This document shows, one piece after another, positions 24,743 to 34,036 of a stretch of 56,054 nucleotides of DNA. Below the pieces are notes generated by a model. The model had not been told where the DNA came from. It saw only the letters and a list, made by a program, of their open reading frames with translations, and made no database searches. Both the position numbers and the translations under genes were made by a program. Every line of letters begins with the position of its first letter. Position 1 is the first letter of the stretch. Origin of the DNA: Acidobacteriota bacterium (lineage in GTDB: Bacteria > Acidobacteriota > Vicinamibacteria > Vicinamibacterales > UBA8438); assembly GCA_009861545.1 (NCBI GenBank), contig VXME01000088.1:1-56054 (forward strand), read 5' to 3'.

Positions 24743-25644
24743 TGGAGCCGGCCCGGCTCCGCCGCAAAGTCCCTGAGCTGCACCGGCACCGAATACCCGC
24801 CGACCACGTCCTCGACCGACTGTCCGGCCGCCTGGCCCGCCTTGGCCGCGTCGACGATGCCGTTGTAGAACGTGCTGTAGTTCACGAGATCGTCCCACAC
24901 CAGCGTCTCGTCGTTGTGGCCCGGGATGATGATGTCCACGTCCGGGATCCCGGCGACGGCCTTCCGCAGGGTCTCGCCGAACTCGAGCGCGCTGCCGTTG
25001 CCGTTCGCCACGTCGAGGAAAGGCAGACCCTTGCGTGCGAACATGTCGCCGGTGTGCAGGGTGCGTGCGCCGCGGAAGACGATCCAGGTGTCGCCGTCGG
25101 TGTGCCCGCGGCCGAAGTAGTAGAGGTCGATCGCGTCCGGGCCGCCGAACAGCGTCATCCGGTCCGCGAACGTGGTCTGCGGCAGGTACTTGGCGTTGTC
25201 GCCCTTGAACGCGTCGCAGTTGGTCACCGGCTCGCAGGTCTCGCGCGACATCTGCGCCGCGGTGTTCTCGTGCACCACGATGTTCACCGAGTCGGAGAAC
25301 TCGACGTTGCCGCCGCTGTGATCGTAGTGGGTGTGCGTATTGATGATGGTCGTCACCGGCTTCGGCGTGATCTTCGCGATCTCGGCCAGGATGTCCTGCC
25401 CGTAGCCGTAGATCTTCGTGTCGACCAGGGTCACGCCGGACGCGGTGAGGAAGATGGCCGTGTTGCCGCCGCTGCGCATGCCCTGCTCGGCCGGATCGTT
25501 GGCGAGCATGTAGAGGTTGTGCGCCACCTCGTGCAGCACGAGGTTGGCGCGCGGCTCCTCGGCCGGCTCCTGCGCCACGTTGGCGGCGGCCGTCGCCAGG
25601 ACGCCCACCGCGGTCACGACTCCGAGACAGACCATGCGTAGCAT
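24709..25644 (-). CDS. Exported metallo-beta-lactamase-fold hydrolase
   Basis: 311 residues. ATG 25644 is chosen since GGAGG lies six bases upstream; a signal peptide ends TAAANVAQ. The metal-binding motif THTHYDHSGG (HxHxDH, near 103-108), FGRGHTDGD and IPGHNDETL complete the MBL-fold site. GNTAIFLTASGVTLVDTK is the usual first strand pair. The fold covers lactonases, thiolesterases and true class-B beta-lactamases; context gives no substrate. The 3' end has been copied 73 bases downstream, next to hairpin repeat C. Confidence 0.85.
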   Translation of the reverse strand: MLRMVCLGVVTAVGVLATAAANVAQEPAEEPRANLVLHEVAHNLYMLANDPAEQGMRSGGNTAIFLTASGVTLVDTKIYGYGQDILAEIAKITPKPVTTIINTHTHYDHSGGNVEFSDSVNIVVHENTAAQMSRETCEPVTNCDAFKGDNAKYLPQTTFADRMTLFGGPDAIDLYYFGRGHTDGDTWIVFRGARTLHTGDMFARKGLPFLDVANGNGSALEFGETLRKAVAGIPDVDIIIPGHNDETLVWDDLVNYSTFYNGIVDAAKAGQAAGQSVEDVVGGYSVPVQLRDFAAEPGRLQSVVQYVFDGQ

Positions 25645-25870
25645 CGCTCCCTCCATCGGCTCGCTCACGGATCCGCTTCGACTCTCGCTGTCGTCCCCCT
25701 CCAGCGGACCGGTCGTGACAGGCGACCGACCGTTGTGACCAGATCCTACCGCCCGCGGCCGGCGGACGCTATCCCTTCCGGCTGCCTCTCCCATCCCGCC
25801 GCGCGACCGGTTCGGCGCCGGATCCGCGGCACGGACGATGCGTCCGGGCGCCGCCGCCCGGCTTCTCGGC

Positions 25871-25876
25871 TATAGT
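25871..25876 (+). promoter_or_regulatory. -10-like box TATAGT
   Basis: TATAGT, 32 bases before the ATG of the linalool-dehydratase-like gene, which has GGGAGG in the leader. No good -35 box is visible. Confidence 0.35.
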
Positions 25877-25907
25877 GCGGAAAGTGCGGCGTTCTCGGGA
25901 GGCTGGC

Positions 25908-27713
25908 ATGACGACAGGCAATGGACAGTCGCGGCGTGCGTTCGTCAAGCAGGTGGGCGCCGCCGCCGGCGCGGTAGCCCTTTCGTCCACCGCCATGGCC
26001 GCGGCGGGCCGGCCGGTCCCCCAGCTTCCCGCGGAGACGCCACGGTCCGTGCATCCGACGCTCAACCGCAGGGCGCGCGGCTGGCTCCGCTTCCTGTGGG
26101 AGAAGGCGACCACGCCCGACGACTGGAGCGCCGACGGCGTCCCGCACATGTGGTGGGACCGCTACTCGAACCCGGTCGTCACCAGCTACGGGCGCTTCGA
26201 CCTGCACAACTCCTCGTACGCCCTGCTGCTCATGGCCGACGAGACGCCGGCGTGGCGCGAGGTCTACACGCGGATCGCGGACGGACTCGCCAGCCGCTAC
26301 CCCACCTACTGGGGCGCCATCGACTGGCTGACGCAGATCGGCGACGACCCGCGGCGGGCGAACTATCCCCCGCACGTCATGCAGATGATCCCCGAACGTC
26401 TCCGGGGCAACTACAACCGCATCGGCTGGACGGCGAACGGCATCGAGCCCTGGGGCCTCGCGCGCGATCCGATCGGCGCGGAGGGCAACCTCTTCTTCCG
26501 GGGCTGGTTCAACCTCGTGCTGGGCATCTACCGCTACATCTCGGGCGACGACAAGTACGAGCGGCCGTTCGGGGTCACCGGCTACGGCGACGAAGTGTTC
26601 GAGTGGGACCAGCACGGCATCGCGGCGCTGCTCGAGCGGCAGTACCGCGAGCGCCCGGAAGGACCGCAGTGCGAGAACACCAAGATCTGGTTCCCGTGCA
26701 ACGCGGCCGCCGGGCTCGGCATGTACCTGTACGACAGCATCCACGGCCGCTCGACGCACCGGCCCGTGCAGGGCTGGCTGGAGTACGCGCGGGAGAACTT
26801 CCTGGGGATCGGTAACGACGGCAGGCTGGAATGGGTCACCAGCTACTACGACCCGATCGTCAATCACAAGGCCAACGGCGGCCCCGGAGCGGGGGTCGGA
26901 ACCGCGTTCCTGCTGCTGCCGCAGGACCGGGAGCTGGCCACGTTTCTCTACGAGTCGGCGGCGAACGCCCTGGGCTGGAACGACCCGCGGGTCGAGATCC
27001 GCGCGTCGCAACCGGGGCTGGTGATGGCGCGCGAGCTCGGCGACCACACCGCGGTGGCGCGGCTCCGGGCGGCGGCCGAGCGGGAGTACGATCCCCGCTT
27101 CTTCGGCGACGACGACGAGATGTTCGGCTGGTGGTTCGGCTTCGACGAGGCATACCCGCGGGGGCAGCGCAGCGCCAGCATGATGGTGTCCGAGGTCGGT
27201 CTGGGCGACGCCTGGTACCGGGCCTTCGAGGCCCCGCATCTGGACAAGTTCGCGGCCCCGACCGTGGAGGGCGTCGACTTTCCTTCGCTCGGCATCTACC
27301 AAGCGTGGAACGACACCGGGAGCGGCGCGCTTCACGTCGGCACCTACGCCGCCGCGTCCGACCGCCGCGGCCTGGATACCACGTGGCGGGTCACCAACCT
27401 GCCGAGCACCGACGACGTCTTCATCCTCTGCGACGGCGAACCGTTCCGGCGGTTCAGCGTCGACGGGCCGAACGCCATCCGCCTGGATACGACCATCGAC
27501 ATGCGGCACTACCAGATCTTCACCGGCTATCGGGGACCGGGAGAACGGATCGCCGAAGCCCGCCGGCGGGAACGGCCGGCTCACGGCGCAACGGCAGCGG
27601 GGCCGGGCGCGGCGGCGGAAGGCCCGACGACGAGCCGGCCGGCGCCGAACGCAAGCAACGCCACGAGCAGCCTCTCCCCGAGCGGACCGAGCTGTGCCTG
27701 CTGCGTTGCGTAG
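25908..27713 (+). CDS. Tat-exported linalool dehydratase/isomerase-like protein
   Basis: 601 residues; ATG 25908 with GGGAGG. The N-terminus is a twin-arginine signal ([18 protein letters not shown]). The body resembles the linalool dehydratase/isomerase (LinD) family, an alpha/alpha-barrel: [59 protein letters not shown], and TSYYDPIV. LinD itself interconverts linalool, geraniol and myrcene; a Cys is present in the FPCNAA block, where the family has a catalytic one. The substrate here is unknown. The last 55 residues are low-complexity (Ala, Pro, Ser, ending CACCVA) and look unlike the family; a frameshift near 27550 is possible. Confidence 0.7.
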   Translation: MTTGNGQSRRAFVKQVGAAAGAVALSSTAMAAAGRPVPQLPAETPRSVHPTLNRRARGWLRFLWEKATTPDDWSADGVPHMWWDRYSNPVVTSYGRFDLHNSSYALLLMADETPAWREVYTRIADGLASRYPTYWGAIDWLTQIGDDPRRANYPPHVMQMIPERLRGNYNRIGWTANGIEPWGLARDPIGAEGNLFFRGWFNLVLGIYRYISGDDKYERPFGVTGYGDEVFEWDQHGIAALLERQYRERPEGPQCENTKIWFPCNAAAGLGMYLYDSIHGRSTHRPVQGWLEYARENFLGIGNDGRLEWVTSYYDPIVNHKANGGPGAGVGTAFLLLPQDRELATFLYESAANALGWNDPRVEIRASQPGLVMARELGDHTAVARLRAAAEREYDPRFFGDDDEMFGWWFGFDEAYPRGQRSASMMVSEVGLGDAWYRAFEAPHLDKFAAPTVEGVDFPSLGIYQAWNDTGSGALHVGTYAAASDRRGLDTTWRVTNLPSTDDVFILCDGEPFRRFSVDGPNAIRLDTTIDMRHYQIFTGYRGPGERIAEARRRERPAHGATAAGPGAAAEGPTTSRPAPNASNATSSLSPSGPSCACCVA

Positions 27714-27886
27714 GCAGAGCCCGACGGACGCACCACAGACCCGACGCGGAACGGCAACCACGCGGCGGCCATCCCATCTTGCGCGGGGCCGAGGGCGTGC
27801 CCCCGAAGCGTCCTCCGGGCATCCTCCCGGGGGCAACTGAACCGTGCGCGCCGCTTTCGCGTCCATATCGATCAGGAGGCGCACGC

Positions 27887-28207
27887 ATGATTCTGACCAC
27901 CACGCCCGGCATCGAAGGCAGGTCCATCCGCGACTACCGGGGCATCGTCACCGGAGAGGCCATCGTCGGGGCGAACATCTTCAAGGACTTTTTCGCGGGC
28001 ATCCGGGACATCGTCGGCGGTCGCTCCGCCGCCTACGAGCAGGAGTTGCAGAAGGCGCGCGACCTCGCCTTCCGGGAACTGGAGGACGCGGCGCGGCGAC
28101 AGGGCGCGCACGCCGTCATCGGGATCGACCTCGACTACGAAGTGGTCGGGCAGGGCGGGAGCATGCTCATGGTGACAGTCAGCGGCACCGCGGTCACGCT
28201 CGGCTGA
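27887..28207 (+). CDS. YbjQ-family (UPF0145) heavy-metal-binding-like protein
   Basis: 106 residues covering the complete YbjQ/DUF74 domain: [76 protein letters not shown]. These small proteins form pentameric rings and are of unknown role. Start at 27887 with AGGAGG seven bases before. It stands 170 bases after the previous gene. Confidence 0.88.
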   Translation: MILTTTPGIEGRSIRDYRGIVTGEAIVGANIFKDFFAGIRDIVGGRSAAYEQELQKARDLAFRELEDAARRQGAHAVIGIDLDYEVVGQGGSMLMVTVSGTAVTLG

Positions 28208-28321
28208 CGCTTTCCGTACCCGCCGCCGGCACGCGACCGGCCGGTTGGAGGTAGCGACGCCGAAGCCGAACGCCGATCCGGATTCGACGACAACGCGCTA
28301 CACTCCGCGTCGGCCACCACG

Positions 28322-28894
28322 ATGCGGAGTCGCGTGAACCTCCCGGTCGTGTTGTTCGGCATCCTCGTCGCGTTGTGCCTCGTGACGGCCGTCGCGTTCG
28401 TCATCGAGGAAACGCCGTACGAGGACGTGCCGGCTTCCGGCGGCGGGGTCCAGCGCGTCCGCGCCGGGCACGGGGTGACGCACCCGGCGTTCGCGTCGAT
28501 GGATCACGGCGGATCCGGCGCCGAGCGCCACGCACCGATCCTGTGGCTCGCCTGGGCCTTCGGACTGCTGCAGCTCGCCCTGATCGTCGGCTGCCTGATG
28601 CTCGGCCTGGCCCCGGCCGGCCGAGCCCGATACCGGCTCGCGGCGTGCGGCGTCCTGCTCGGCGTCCTCTTCACGATGATGGTGGCCACCTATCGCGGCT
28701 ACCTCGACACCGCCGCGCCGCTGCCGTTCCTCGCGCTGCCGGCGCCGACCGCGTGGTTTCTGTACGGCTTCTGGCCGGCGCAGTTCCTCGTCGTGGCGCT
28801 CTACGCCCGCATCTTCCGCCGCGCGGTGCTGACCGGCGAGCAGTCGGCGCGGTTCCGCGCGATCCTGGCCGAAGCCCGCCGCCGCCAGGACTGA
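28322..28894 (+). CDS. Membrane protein paired with sodium/solute symporter
   Basis: 190 residues with about five membrane helices (residues 8-27, 74-95, 104-124, 134-150, 155-172) and a short cytoplasmic tail rich in Arg. A histidine-bearing loop (HPAFASMDHGG) follows helix 1. Its stop is five bases before the symporter start, so the two genes are cotranscribed and may form a complex, much as DUF4212 small subunits accompany some symporters. The sequence is not recognisably DUF4212. No named family. Confidence 0.65.
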   Translation: MRSRVNLPVVLFGILVALCLVTAVAFVIEETPYEDVPASGGGVQRVRAGHGVTHPAFASMDHGGSGAERHAPILWLAWAFGLLQLALIVGCLMLGLAPAGRARYRLAACGVLLGVLFTMMVATYRGYLDTAAPLPFLALPAPTAWFLYGFWPAQFLVVALYARIFRRAVLTGEQSARFRAILAEARRRQD

Positions 28895-28899
28895 CGACG

Positions 28900-30387
28900 A
28901 TGGACGAGACCCGCTCCCTCGTCACGTTCCTGTGCATCGCCGCCTATTTCGCCGTCTGCATCGGGGTCGGGGTCTGGGCGTTGCGGCGCACCACGTCGAC
29001 GCGCGACTTCTTCATGGCGGGCCGGGACCTCGGCATCCTCGTGACCGGCCTGGCGATCTTCTCCAGCCAGATGAGCGGATTCGGCTTCGTCGGCGGACCG
29101 GGGCTGGTCTATCGCATGGGGCTGAGCTCGGCCTGGATGACGGTCATCGCCCCGCTCGCCTTCAGTTGCTCGTTCTACCTGCTGGCCACCCGGCTGCGTA
29201 TGGTGGCGGAGCTGCGCGACACCATCTCCCTGCCGGATGCGGTGGCGGCCCGCTACCGCAGCGAGCAGGCGCGCCTGCTCACGGCGATCGCGATTCTCCT
29301 CGGCGTGGTCGGCTACCTGGGCACGCAGATTCTGGCGATGGCGACGGTGCTGCGCGACGTGCTGAACAACGTGTCGTTCCTACCGGAAGTGTCCCTCGCG
29401 GCCTGCATGGCGATCGCCTGCGCGGTGCTGGTGTTCTACTGCGTGACCGGCGGCATCCTGGCGTCGGTGTACACCGACCTCGTGCAGGGCGGCATCATGA
29501 TCGTGGCCGCGATCTTCGTGTTCGTCGCCGCGCTGAACGCCGTCGACGGCGGACTGCCCGGTCTCGTGACCACGCTGATCGCCGACGACCCGGAGGCGAT
29601 CTCCCCCTGGGGCACGCTGGGCATGCTGGGCTCCCTGTCCTGGTTCCTGGTCTTCGTGCTCGGCAGCGCCGGTCAGCCGCATGTCATCACCAAGTTCATG
29701 ATGAACCGCCGCGTCGAGGACGCGCGCCGCACGTTGCCGGTCAGCGCCGCCGGCTACGTGTTGTGCTCGCTCCTGTGGCTCGGCATCGGGTTGTCGATGC
29801 GGGCGCTCGTCGTTCAGGGAGGCCATCCCGAACTGGCGAATCCGGACGAGGCGGCGCCGCAGTTCCTGCAGTTCCACGCCGGCCCGATGCTGGCCGGCAT
29901 CGTCTTCGCAGGTCTCTTCGCCGCGATCATGTCGACCGCGGACAGCTTTCTGAACCTCGGCGCCGCCGCCGTCGTGCACGACATCCCGCGGGCGCTGACC
30001 GGGCGGCCGCTGTCGAACCAGTTGTTCTGGGCGCGCGTGGCAACGGCCGGGCTGGCGGTCGGATCGGCCGTCTTCGTGCTCCATTCGCGGCAGGATCTCG
30101 TGGCGCTGCTCGGCGCCTTCGGATGGGGGACGTTCGCCGCCGCGCTGGTGCCGGCGGTCGCCATCGGGTTCAACTGGAAACGCGCCACCGCGGCGGCCGC
30201 CAACGTGGCCATCGCGAGCAGTCTCGTCGTGAACTTCGGGATCGAGTTGTTCGGGGTGGCGCTCCCCTACGGCATCAACGGCGGATTCGTCGCGCTGCTG
30301 CTGTCGATGACGCTGTTCTTCGGCATCTCGCTGGCGTCGCCGCCGCCGCGGATCGACCCCGACATCGAGGCGGTCATGGACCTGTAG
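28900..30387 (+). CDS. Sodium:solute symporter (SSS/PutP family)
   Basis: 495 residues, about 13 helices, normal for SSS transporters. Blocks include FFMAGRDLGILVTGLAIFSSQMSGFGFVGGPGLVY, DAVAARYRS, YCVTGGILASVYTDLVQG (the family signature region), and FAGLFAAIMSTADSFLNLGAAAVVHDI, which holds the conserved STADS sodium-site segment. The substrate (proline, pantothenate, sugar, other acid) cannot be read from sequence. Start at 28900 is close-coupled to the preceding membrane protein. Confidence 0.88.
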   Translation: MDETRSLVTFLCIAAYFAVCIGVGVWALRRTTSTRDFFMAGRDLGILVTGLAIFSSQMSGFGFVGGPGLVYRMGLSSAWMTVIAPLAFSCSFYLLATRLRMVAELRDTISLPDAVAARYRSEQARLLTAIAILLGVVGYLGTQILAMATVLRDVLNNVSFLPEVSLAACMAIACAVLVFYCVTGGILASVYTDLVQGGIMIVAAIFVFVAALNAVDGGLPGLVTTLIADDPEAISPWGTLGMLGSLSWFLVFVLGSAGQPHVITKFMMNRRVEDARRTLPVSAAGYVLCSLLWLGIGLSMRALVVQGGHPELANPDEAAPQFLQFHAGPMLAGIVFAGLFAAIMSTADSFLNLGAAAVVHDIPRALTGRPLSNQLFWARVATAGLAVGSAVFVLHSRQDLVALLGAFGWGTFAAALVPAVAIGFNWKRATAAAANVAIASSLVVNFGIELFGVALPYGINGGFVALLLSMTLFFGISLASPPPRIDPDIEAVMDL

Positions 30388-30503
30388 CGCCCCTAAAACG
30401 CGTCGCGGGCCTGGCGCTTCGACCCGTCCCCCCGGCTCCGTGACCTTGCGCACGGCGGGCTGAATCGACAGCGTCATTCCCGTGTTCTACACTAATCCGG
30501 GAA

Positions 30504-30526
30504 TCGTTCCACGGCGCAGACTCCCA
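30504..30526 (-). repeat. Dispersed hairpin repeat, fragment D
   Basis: CGTTCCACGGCGCAGACTCCCAG matches the CTAG-proximal arm of copies A and B with three or four changes. It lies in the gap before the YjbQ-fusion gene. Confidence 0.4.
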
Positions 30527-30549
30527 GGCAACAACCCTGACGACAGCCG

Positions 30550-31656
30550 ATGATCCTGGCGAATCGGCACATCGACGCCGGCGACGAGCCCTTCCACGCC
30601 ACGCTGCGCATCCAGCCCGCGTCCCGCATCGACCTCATCGACGTCCGGGGCACCTTGCGCGAGAGGTTCGGGTCCGAGTTCACGCGTTATCCGAAGGCGT
30701 TCTACATCTCGGACCACACCACCGCCGGCTACCTGGACCGGCGTCTCGCGGAGGTGCTCGATCACGACGGGGACAACATCCAGGACTATCTGCAGGTCTT
30801 CCAGAAGCTCTTTCCTCCCGGCGCGGGCTACGTCCACGACGAGCTGCACCTGCGCACGGAGCTGTCCGACGAGCAGCGCGCCAGCGAGCCCCGCAACGCC
30901 GATTCCCATCTGACGTTCATGGGCGGCGGGCTGCGCAACTGCGTCTCCTACGCGCAGCAGGGCGACGAGCCGGTATGGTTCGTGGAGCTGGACGGCGTCC
31001 ACGTCGGCGGCACCCGCCAGCGGCGCACGACGGTAATCGCCTACAATCGCGAGGAAGATGTCGTCCGTCTGCAGGTGCAGCTACCTGCATCGTCGCATTC
31101 CATCGACGCCCAGAACCTGCGCGACCCGCGGCTCGGCTTCATCGACCAGTTGCAGAACCTGGCGCGGAAGCATGCAGTGACGTTCGGGCGCTTCGACGTC
31201 TCCCTGCCTGCCGAAGAACGCCACGCCGGGCTGACGGTGAACGAGTACGAGACCCTGCTGATGAACCACGACCTGCGCGAGGTCATCGGCAACCCGCTGC
31301 GCTTCATGGTGCAGATGGGCAAGATGGGCAGGGAGGCGCTCCAGGCGCCGCTGACCATCCCCGCCCGGGCGCTCAACTACGCCCAGTACGACGCCGTCCA
31401 GTTGTTCAACGAGCTCATGGATCGGGTCGGCGTGCGCCGCTCGGTGGTGGAGCGCCTGGTGAACCGCGCCCTGGCTCTTCCGGTCTCGCACTTCCTGCGC
31501 ATGAAGCGCGGAATCAGCCTGCCGATTCTGGACCGCCGCGGAGACGGGTTCGGCGAGATCGGTTGGGGCACCTACCAGAGCCCGATCCTGGTCCAGTGGA
31601 AGGGAACCGAGGATCCGACCCGGACCCTCAACGTGCGGCTCGTCCGGTTCGTGTAG
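30550..31656 (+). CDS. YjbQ (UPF0047) domain fused to a conserved C-terminal domain
   Basis: 368 residues. About 30-165 fit the YjbQ/UPF0047 fold: RIDLIDVRGTLRERF, FYISDHTTAGYLD, NADSHLTFMGGGLRNCV and VWFVELDGVHVGGTRQRRTTVI. The conserved HTTAG and DSHL/GGGL features resemble the secondary thiamine-phosphate synthase active site. Ordinary YjbQ is about 135 residues; here a further 200-residue part follows (DPRLGFIDQLQNLARKHA, GNPLRFMVQMGKMGREALQAP, GWGTYQSPILVQWKG), which I do not recognise. No thiamine gene is near, so the role may differ. Confidence 0.65.
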   Translation: MILANRHIDAGDEPFHATLRIQPASRIDLIDVRGTLRERFGSEFTRYPKAFYISDHTTAGYLDRRLAEVLDHDGDNIQDYLQVFQKLFPPGAGYVHDELHLRTELSDEQRASEPRNADSHLTFMGGGLRNCVSYAQQGDEPVWFVELDGVHVGGTRQRRTTVIAYNREEDVVRLQVQLPASSHSIDAQNLRDPRLGFIDQLQNLARKHAVTFGRFDVSLPAEERHAGLTVNEYETLLMNHDLREVIGNPLRFMVQMGKMGREALQAPLTIPARALNYAQYDAVQLFNELMDRVGVRRSVVERLVNRALALPVSHFLRMKRGISLPILDRRGDGFGEIGWGTYQSPILVQWKGTEDPTRTLNVRLVRFV

Positions 31657-31671
31657 GTCCAGCCGCCGCGG

Positions 31672-32301
31672 CTACCCTTCTCGCGACCCGTATCCCGGCA
31701 ACACGGCGAGGGTCGCCGCAATCGACGGCAGGTTCTCCGGATCGAGCCACTCCCGCCGGACGAAGAAGCCCGTCACGACACGCGTATCTATCCGCTCCGC
31801 GCCGGCGGCGTACTCCACGAGCAACTCCCCCTGCCGCCGGTAGAAGCGATGGGCGAGCGTAGCCGGATCCAGAATCCAGTACTCCTCGACCCCGTGCTGC
31901 TCGTACTCGGCGAACTTCGGCCCCACGTCGCGGTCCGCGGTGCGCGGGCTCAGGACCTCCACGACGAAGTCCGGCGCTCCTTCGACATGCGTGTCCCGAA
32001 TCTGGCGCCGGCGGCCGGCGCGGTAGAACGCCAGGTCGGGAAGGAACACGTTCCGCGAGCTCAGCCGTACGGCGACTGCTTCCCGGTAGAGAAAGCCGAG
32101 GTCGCGGCGGTCGACGTACGCCCGCAGGATCCCGTCGAGGAAATTCAGGAGATCCGCGTGCCGAATGGACACCGCCGAATGCACGAAGATCTCCCCGTCG
32201 ATGAGATCGGCGAACCGCTCCGTGTCGAGCCACCCGAAGAAGTCCTCCGCGGTGAGCAGCTCGCGATCGAAGCCTGCCGCGACCGACACGGTTGTCGGCA
32301 T
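31672..32301 (-). CDS. Uma2-family (DUF820) putative nuclease
   Basis: 209 residues, full-length standard Uma2: LLTAEDFFGWLDTERFADLIDGEIFVHS, FLPDLAFYRAG, APDFVVEVLSPRTADRDVGPKFAEYEQHGVEEYWILDP. The active-site series (Asp in LPDLAF, Asp-Glu in PDFVVEVLSP, Lys in GPKFAEYE) of the PD-(D/E)xK fold is intact. It lies between a mini GIY-YIG gene and the YjbQ fusion, with a strong hairpin 34 bases before its start. It is the second Uma2 in the window. Confidence 0.82.
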   Translation of the reverse strand: MPTTVSVAAGFDRELLTAEDFFGWLDTERFADLIDGEIFVHSAVSIRHADLLNFLDGILRAYVDRRDLGFLYREAVAVRLSSRNVFLPDLAFYRAGRRRQIRDTHVEGAPDFVVEVLSPRTADRDVGPKFAEYEQHGVEEYWILDPATLAHRFYRRQGELLVEYAAGAERIDTRVVTGFFVRREWLDPENLPSIAATLAVLPGYGSREG

Positions 32302-32334
32302 GACTGCACTGTAACACGCGGGTACGGAAGAAAC

Positions 32335-32367
32335 CGCCGGCAGGATCGGCTAGCGATCCTGCCGGCG
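32335..32367 (-). terminator. Perfect 14-bp hairpin terminator
   Basis: CGCCGGCAGGATCG and CGATCCTGCCGGCG, five-base loop. On the minus strand it is followed by GGTTTCTTCC, a short T-rich tract, and it lies 89 bases after the GIY-YIG stop. It is therefore a likely intrinsic terminator of that transcript, insulating the Uma2 gene. Confidence 0.65.
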
Positions 32368-32455
32368 CTGGATCCTGCGCCAATGCGGGCGGTCAGTCGA
32401 TCCTTCGTGGGTCGTGTACGCTCCGATTCCGACTCCGGAACTCCGCAACGGACCT

Positions 32456-32677
32456 CTACGGGCCCGTCGGCTTGCCCTTCTCTCTCTGTTCGTTCTCCCA
32501 TTCCCGTGCGGCGGCCCGGGTGGTCCGGTTGCCGACCTGGAAGATGTGCCCCTTCTCCCAGCCAGACTTCTGCTGGTGTTCGGCCTCTCGGCGATCGATA
32601 TCACCGGTGATCCCGGTGTGGACGATCCTGTTTCCCAACTTGAAGTGGTACTTGTACGCGGTTCTGCTGGTCGGCAT
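32456..32677 (-). CDS. Small GIY-YIG-like protein
   Basis: 73 residues: YKYHFKLGNRIVHTGITGDIDRREAEHQQ, then GHIFQVGNRTTRAAAREWENEQ. The pattern of a short first strand, GITxDxxRRExEH and an Arg/Glu helix resembles the N-terminal half of GIY-YIG nucleases (Arg and Glu as catalytic residues), reduced to minimal size. Function unknown. Start at 32677 without a strong ribosome site. It follows the VOC gene on the same strand by 17 bases, so they may share a transcript. Confidence 0.65.
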   Translation of the reverse strand: MPTSRTAYKYHFKLGNRIVHTGITGDIDRREAEHQQKSGWEKGHIFQVGNRTTRAAAREWENEQREKGKPTGP

Positions 32678-32694
32678 GCCGCGGGTTCTCGAGC

Positions 32695-33780
32695 CTACGC
32701 GCAGACGTCGCCGAGATACCCGCCGCCGCCGCAGTAGCGAACGTCCTGAATCTGCAGCAGGATGCCGTCCGGGTCCGTGAAGTACAGCTCCGGCGTGCCC
32801 TCCGGCGCGCCGCCGCGGTCCGGCATCCGCATCGTCACGTAGGACGTAAGCGGCCCGGGCGGTCCCTGCGCGCCAGCGGCCCGGGGGCGGATGCCGAATT
32901 CCTCGAGCGTGGCCATCACCTCTTCGTGCTGGAAGTTCTCCATCGACATGCTCGCGTGGTGGATACGGGCAGGCCCTGGCCCCTGCGCGAGAGCCAGGAA
33001 CTGTCGGCCGGAGCCGACCGACAGGAGCGGCAGCGCCCCCTGCGAGCGGGTGATCGGCATCCCGAACAGCCCCTGGTAGAAGTCGATGGACCGTTGCTGG
33101 TCCGAGACGAACACGGTGAAATGGTTGATGTCGTGGAGCGCGATCAAGCCGGCGCCCGGCGGCGGCTCGGGCGTCTCGCAGAGCTCGCCGAGCAGCCCTT
33201 CACCGCCGCAGTAGGTAACGTCCTGGAGCTGGCCCACGACGCCGTCGGGATCACCGAAGTAGAGCTCGGGAGTGCCTTCCGGCGCCCCGCCGAACTCGGC
33301 CCCGCGCATCCGGATGCGCACGCGCCGCGGTGCGTTCCCGCCCCCCGGTTCGGCCGGGGCGACCCCGTTCTCCCCCAGGATCCTGACCAGCCGGGCGTCG
33401 TCGAAGTCGTCCACCGTCAGGCAGAAGTGGCTGATGCGGGGCTGCACGTCGGGTCTTCCGCCGCCCAGGGCGAGGAACTGCGGGCCGTTCCCGATCCGCA
33501 GGACGAGCGTCCGCGCCTGGCGCGCGGCGATCGTCATCCCGAACAGGCCCTGGTAGAACTCCCGCGACCGCCCGATATCGGTGACGGTCAACGTGAGGTG
33601 GTTCCAGGAACGCACCGGTATCGGCGGTCCGCTCGCCTGTCCGGCCGCCAGACCGGTCCGCGGCAGGACGGCCGGCGCCGCCGCCAATGCGGCCAGCGAT
33701 CCCATGAACGACCGGCGCGTCAGGCGTGAGTCGCCATCCCTGCGCCGAACGTCGTCGGCGGCGGCGAGGATATCGTGCAT
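32695..33780 (-). CDS. Tat-exported double VOC-domain protein
   Basis: 361 residues. A twin-arginine leader (LTRRSFMGSLAALAAAPAVLP) precedes two VOC domains (about 57-190 and 215-355). Both share the pattern NHLTLTVTDIGRSREFYQGLFGM / NHFTVFVSDQQRSIDFYQGLFGM and end APEGTPELYFGDPDG / APEGTPELYFTDPDG, with similar cysteines, so they arose by internal duplication. Tat export suggests a metal or cofactor is bound before export. Substrate unknown. AGGAG precedes the ATG at 33780, and a TATAAT box stands 46 bases upstream. Confidence 0.82.
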   Translation of the reverse strand: MHDILAAADDVRRRDGDSRLTRRSFMGSLAALAAAPAVLPRTGLAAGQASGPPIPVRSWNHLTLTVTDIGRSREFYQGLFGMTIAARQARTLVLRIGNGPQFLALGGGRPDVQPRISHFCLTVDDFDDARLVRILGENGVAPAEPGGGNAPRRVRIRMRGAEFGGAPEGTPELYFGDPDGVVGQLQDVTYCGGEGLLGELCETPEPPPGAGLIALHDINHFTVFVSDQQRSIDFYQGLFGMPITRSQGALPLLSVGSGRQFLALAQGPGPARIHHASMSMENFQHEEVMATLEEFGIRPRAAGAQGPPGPLTSYVTMRMPDRGGAPEGTPELYFTDPDGILLQIQDVRYCGGGGYLGDVCA

Positions 33781-33825
33781 GGCTCGGCTCCTGTCGAAAG
33801 GGGGGACCCGGTGGCGTGGCGGTAC

Positions 33826-33831
33826 ATTATA
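33826..33831 (-). promoter_or_regulatory. -10 box TATAAT for the VOC gene
   Basis: On the minus strand ACTATAATG contains a perfect TATAAT 46 bases before the ATG at 33780, giving a leader of about 40 bases with an AGGAG site. The -35 region is weak. Confidence 0.5.
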
Positions 33832-34036
33832 GTCGCCTCACCCGTGTCGCCCTCGCGGAAGACTTGGCAGGGTTGGTTTCGCTGCCCGCGTCCGGATCGG
33901 CGGGCGTCGCGTGTCATCCTCGCCTCACGACGTCGAGCCGGCGAGGGCGAACCGGGGCGACCGGACCGGCCGGCATCGAGCGCAGGCACGCTGCGCCGGA
34001 CACGCGACGAGACGGTCCACACGCTGGGGAGTTCAC

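Noticed and set aside
21850-25641. Very long open frame (over 1200 codons) on the plus strand
   Set aside because: It lies antisense to four well-supported genes with signal peptides and family motifs. Long antisense frames are expected in high-GC DNA, and its translation is Arg/Ala/Gly/Val-rich without domains.
27581-27772. Small membrane protein on the minus strand
   Set aside because: It contains one hydrophobic stretch but lies opposite the end of the linalool dehydratase-like gene, with no ribosome site; not enough support.
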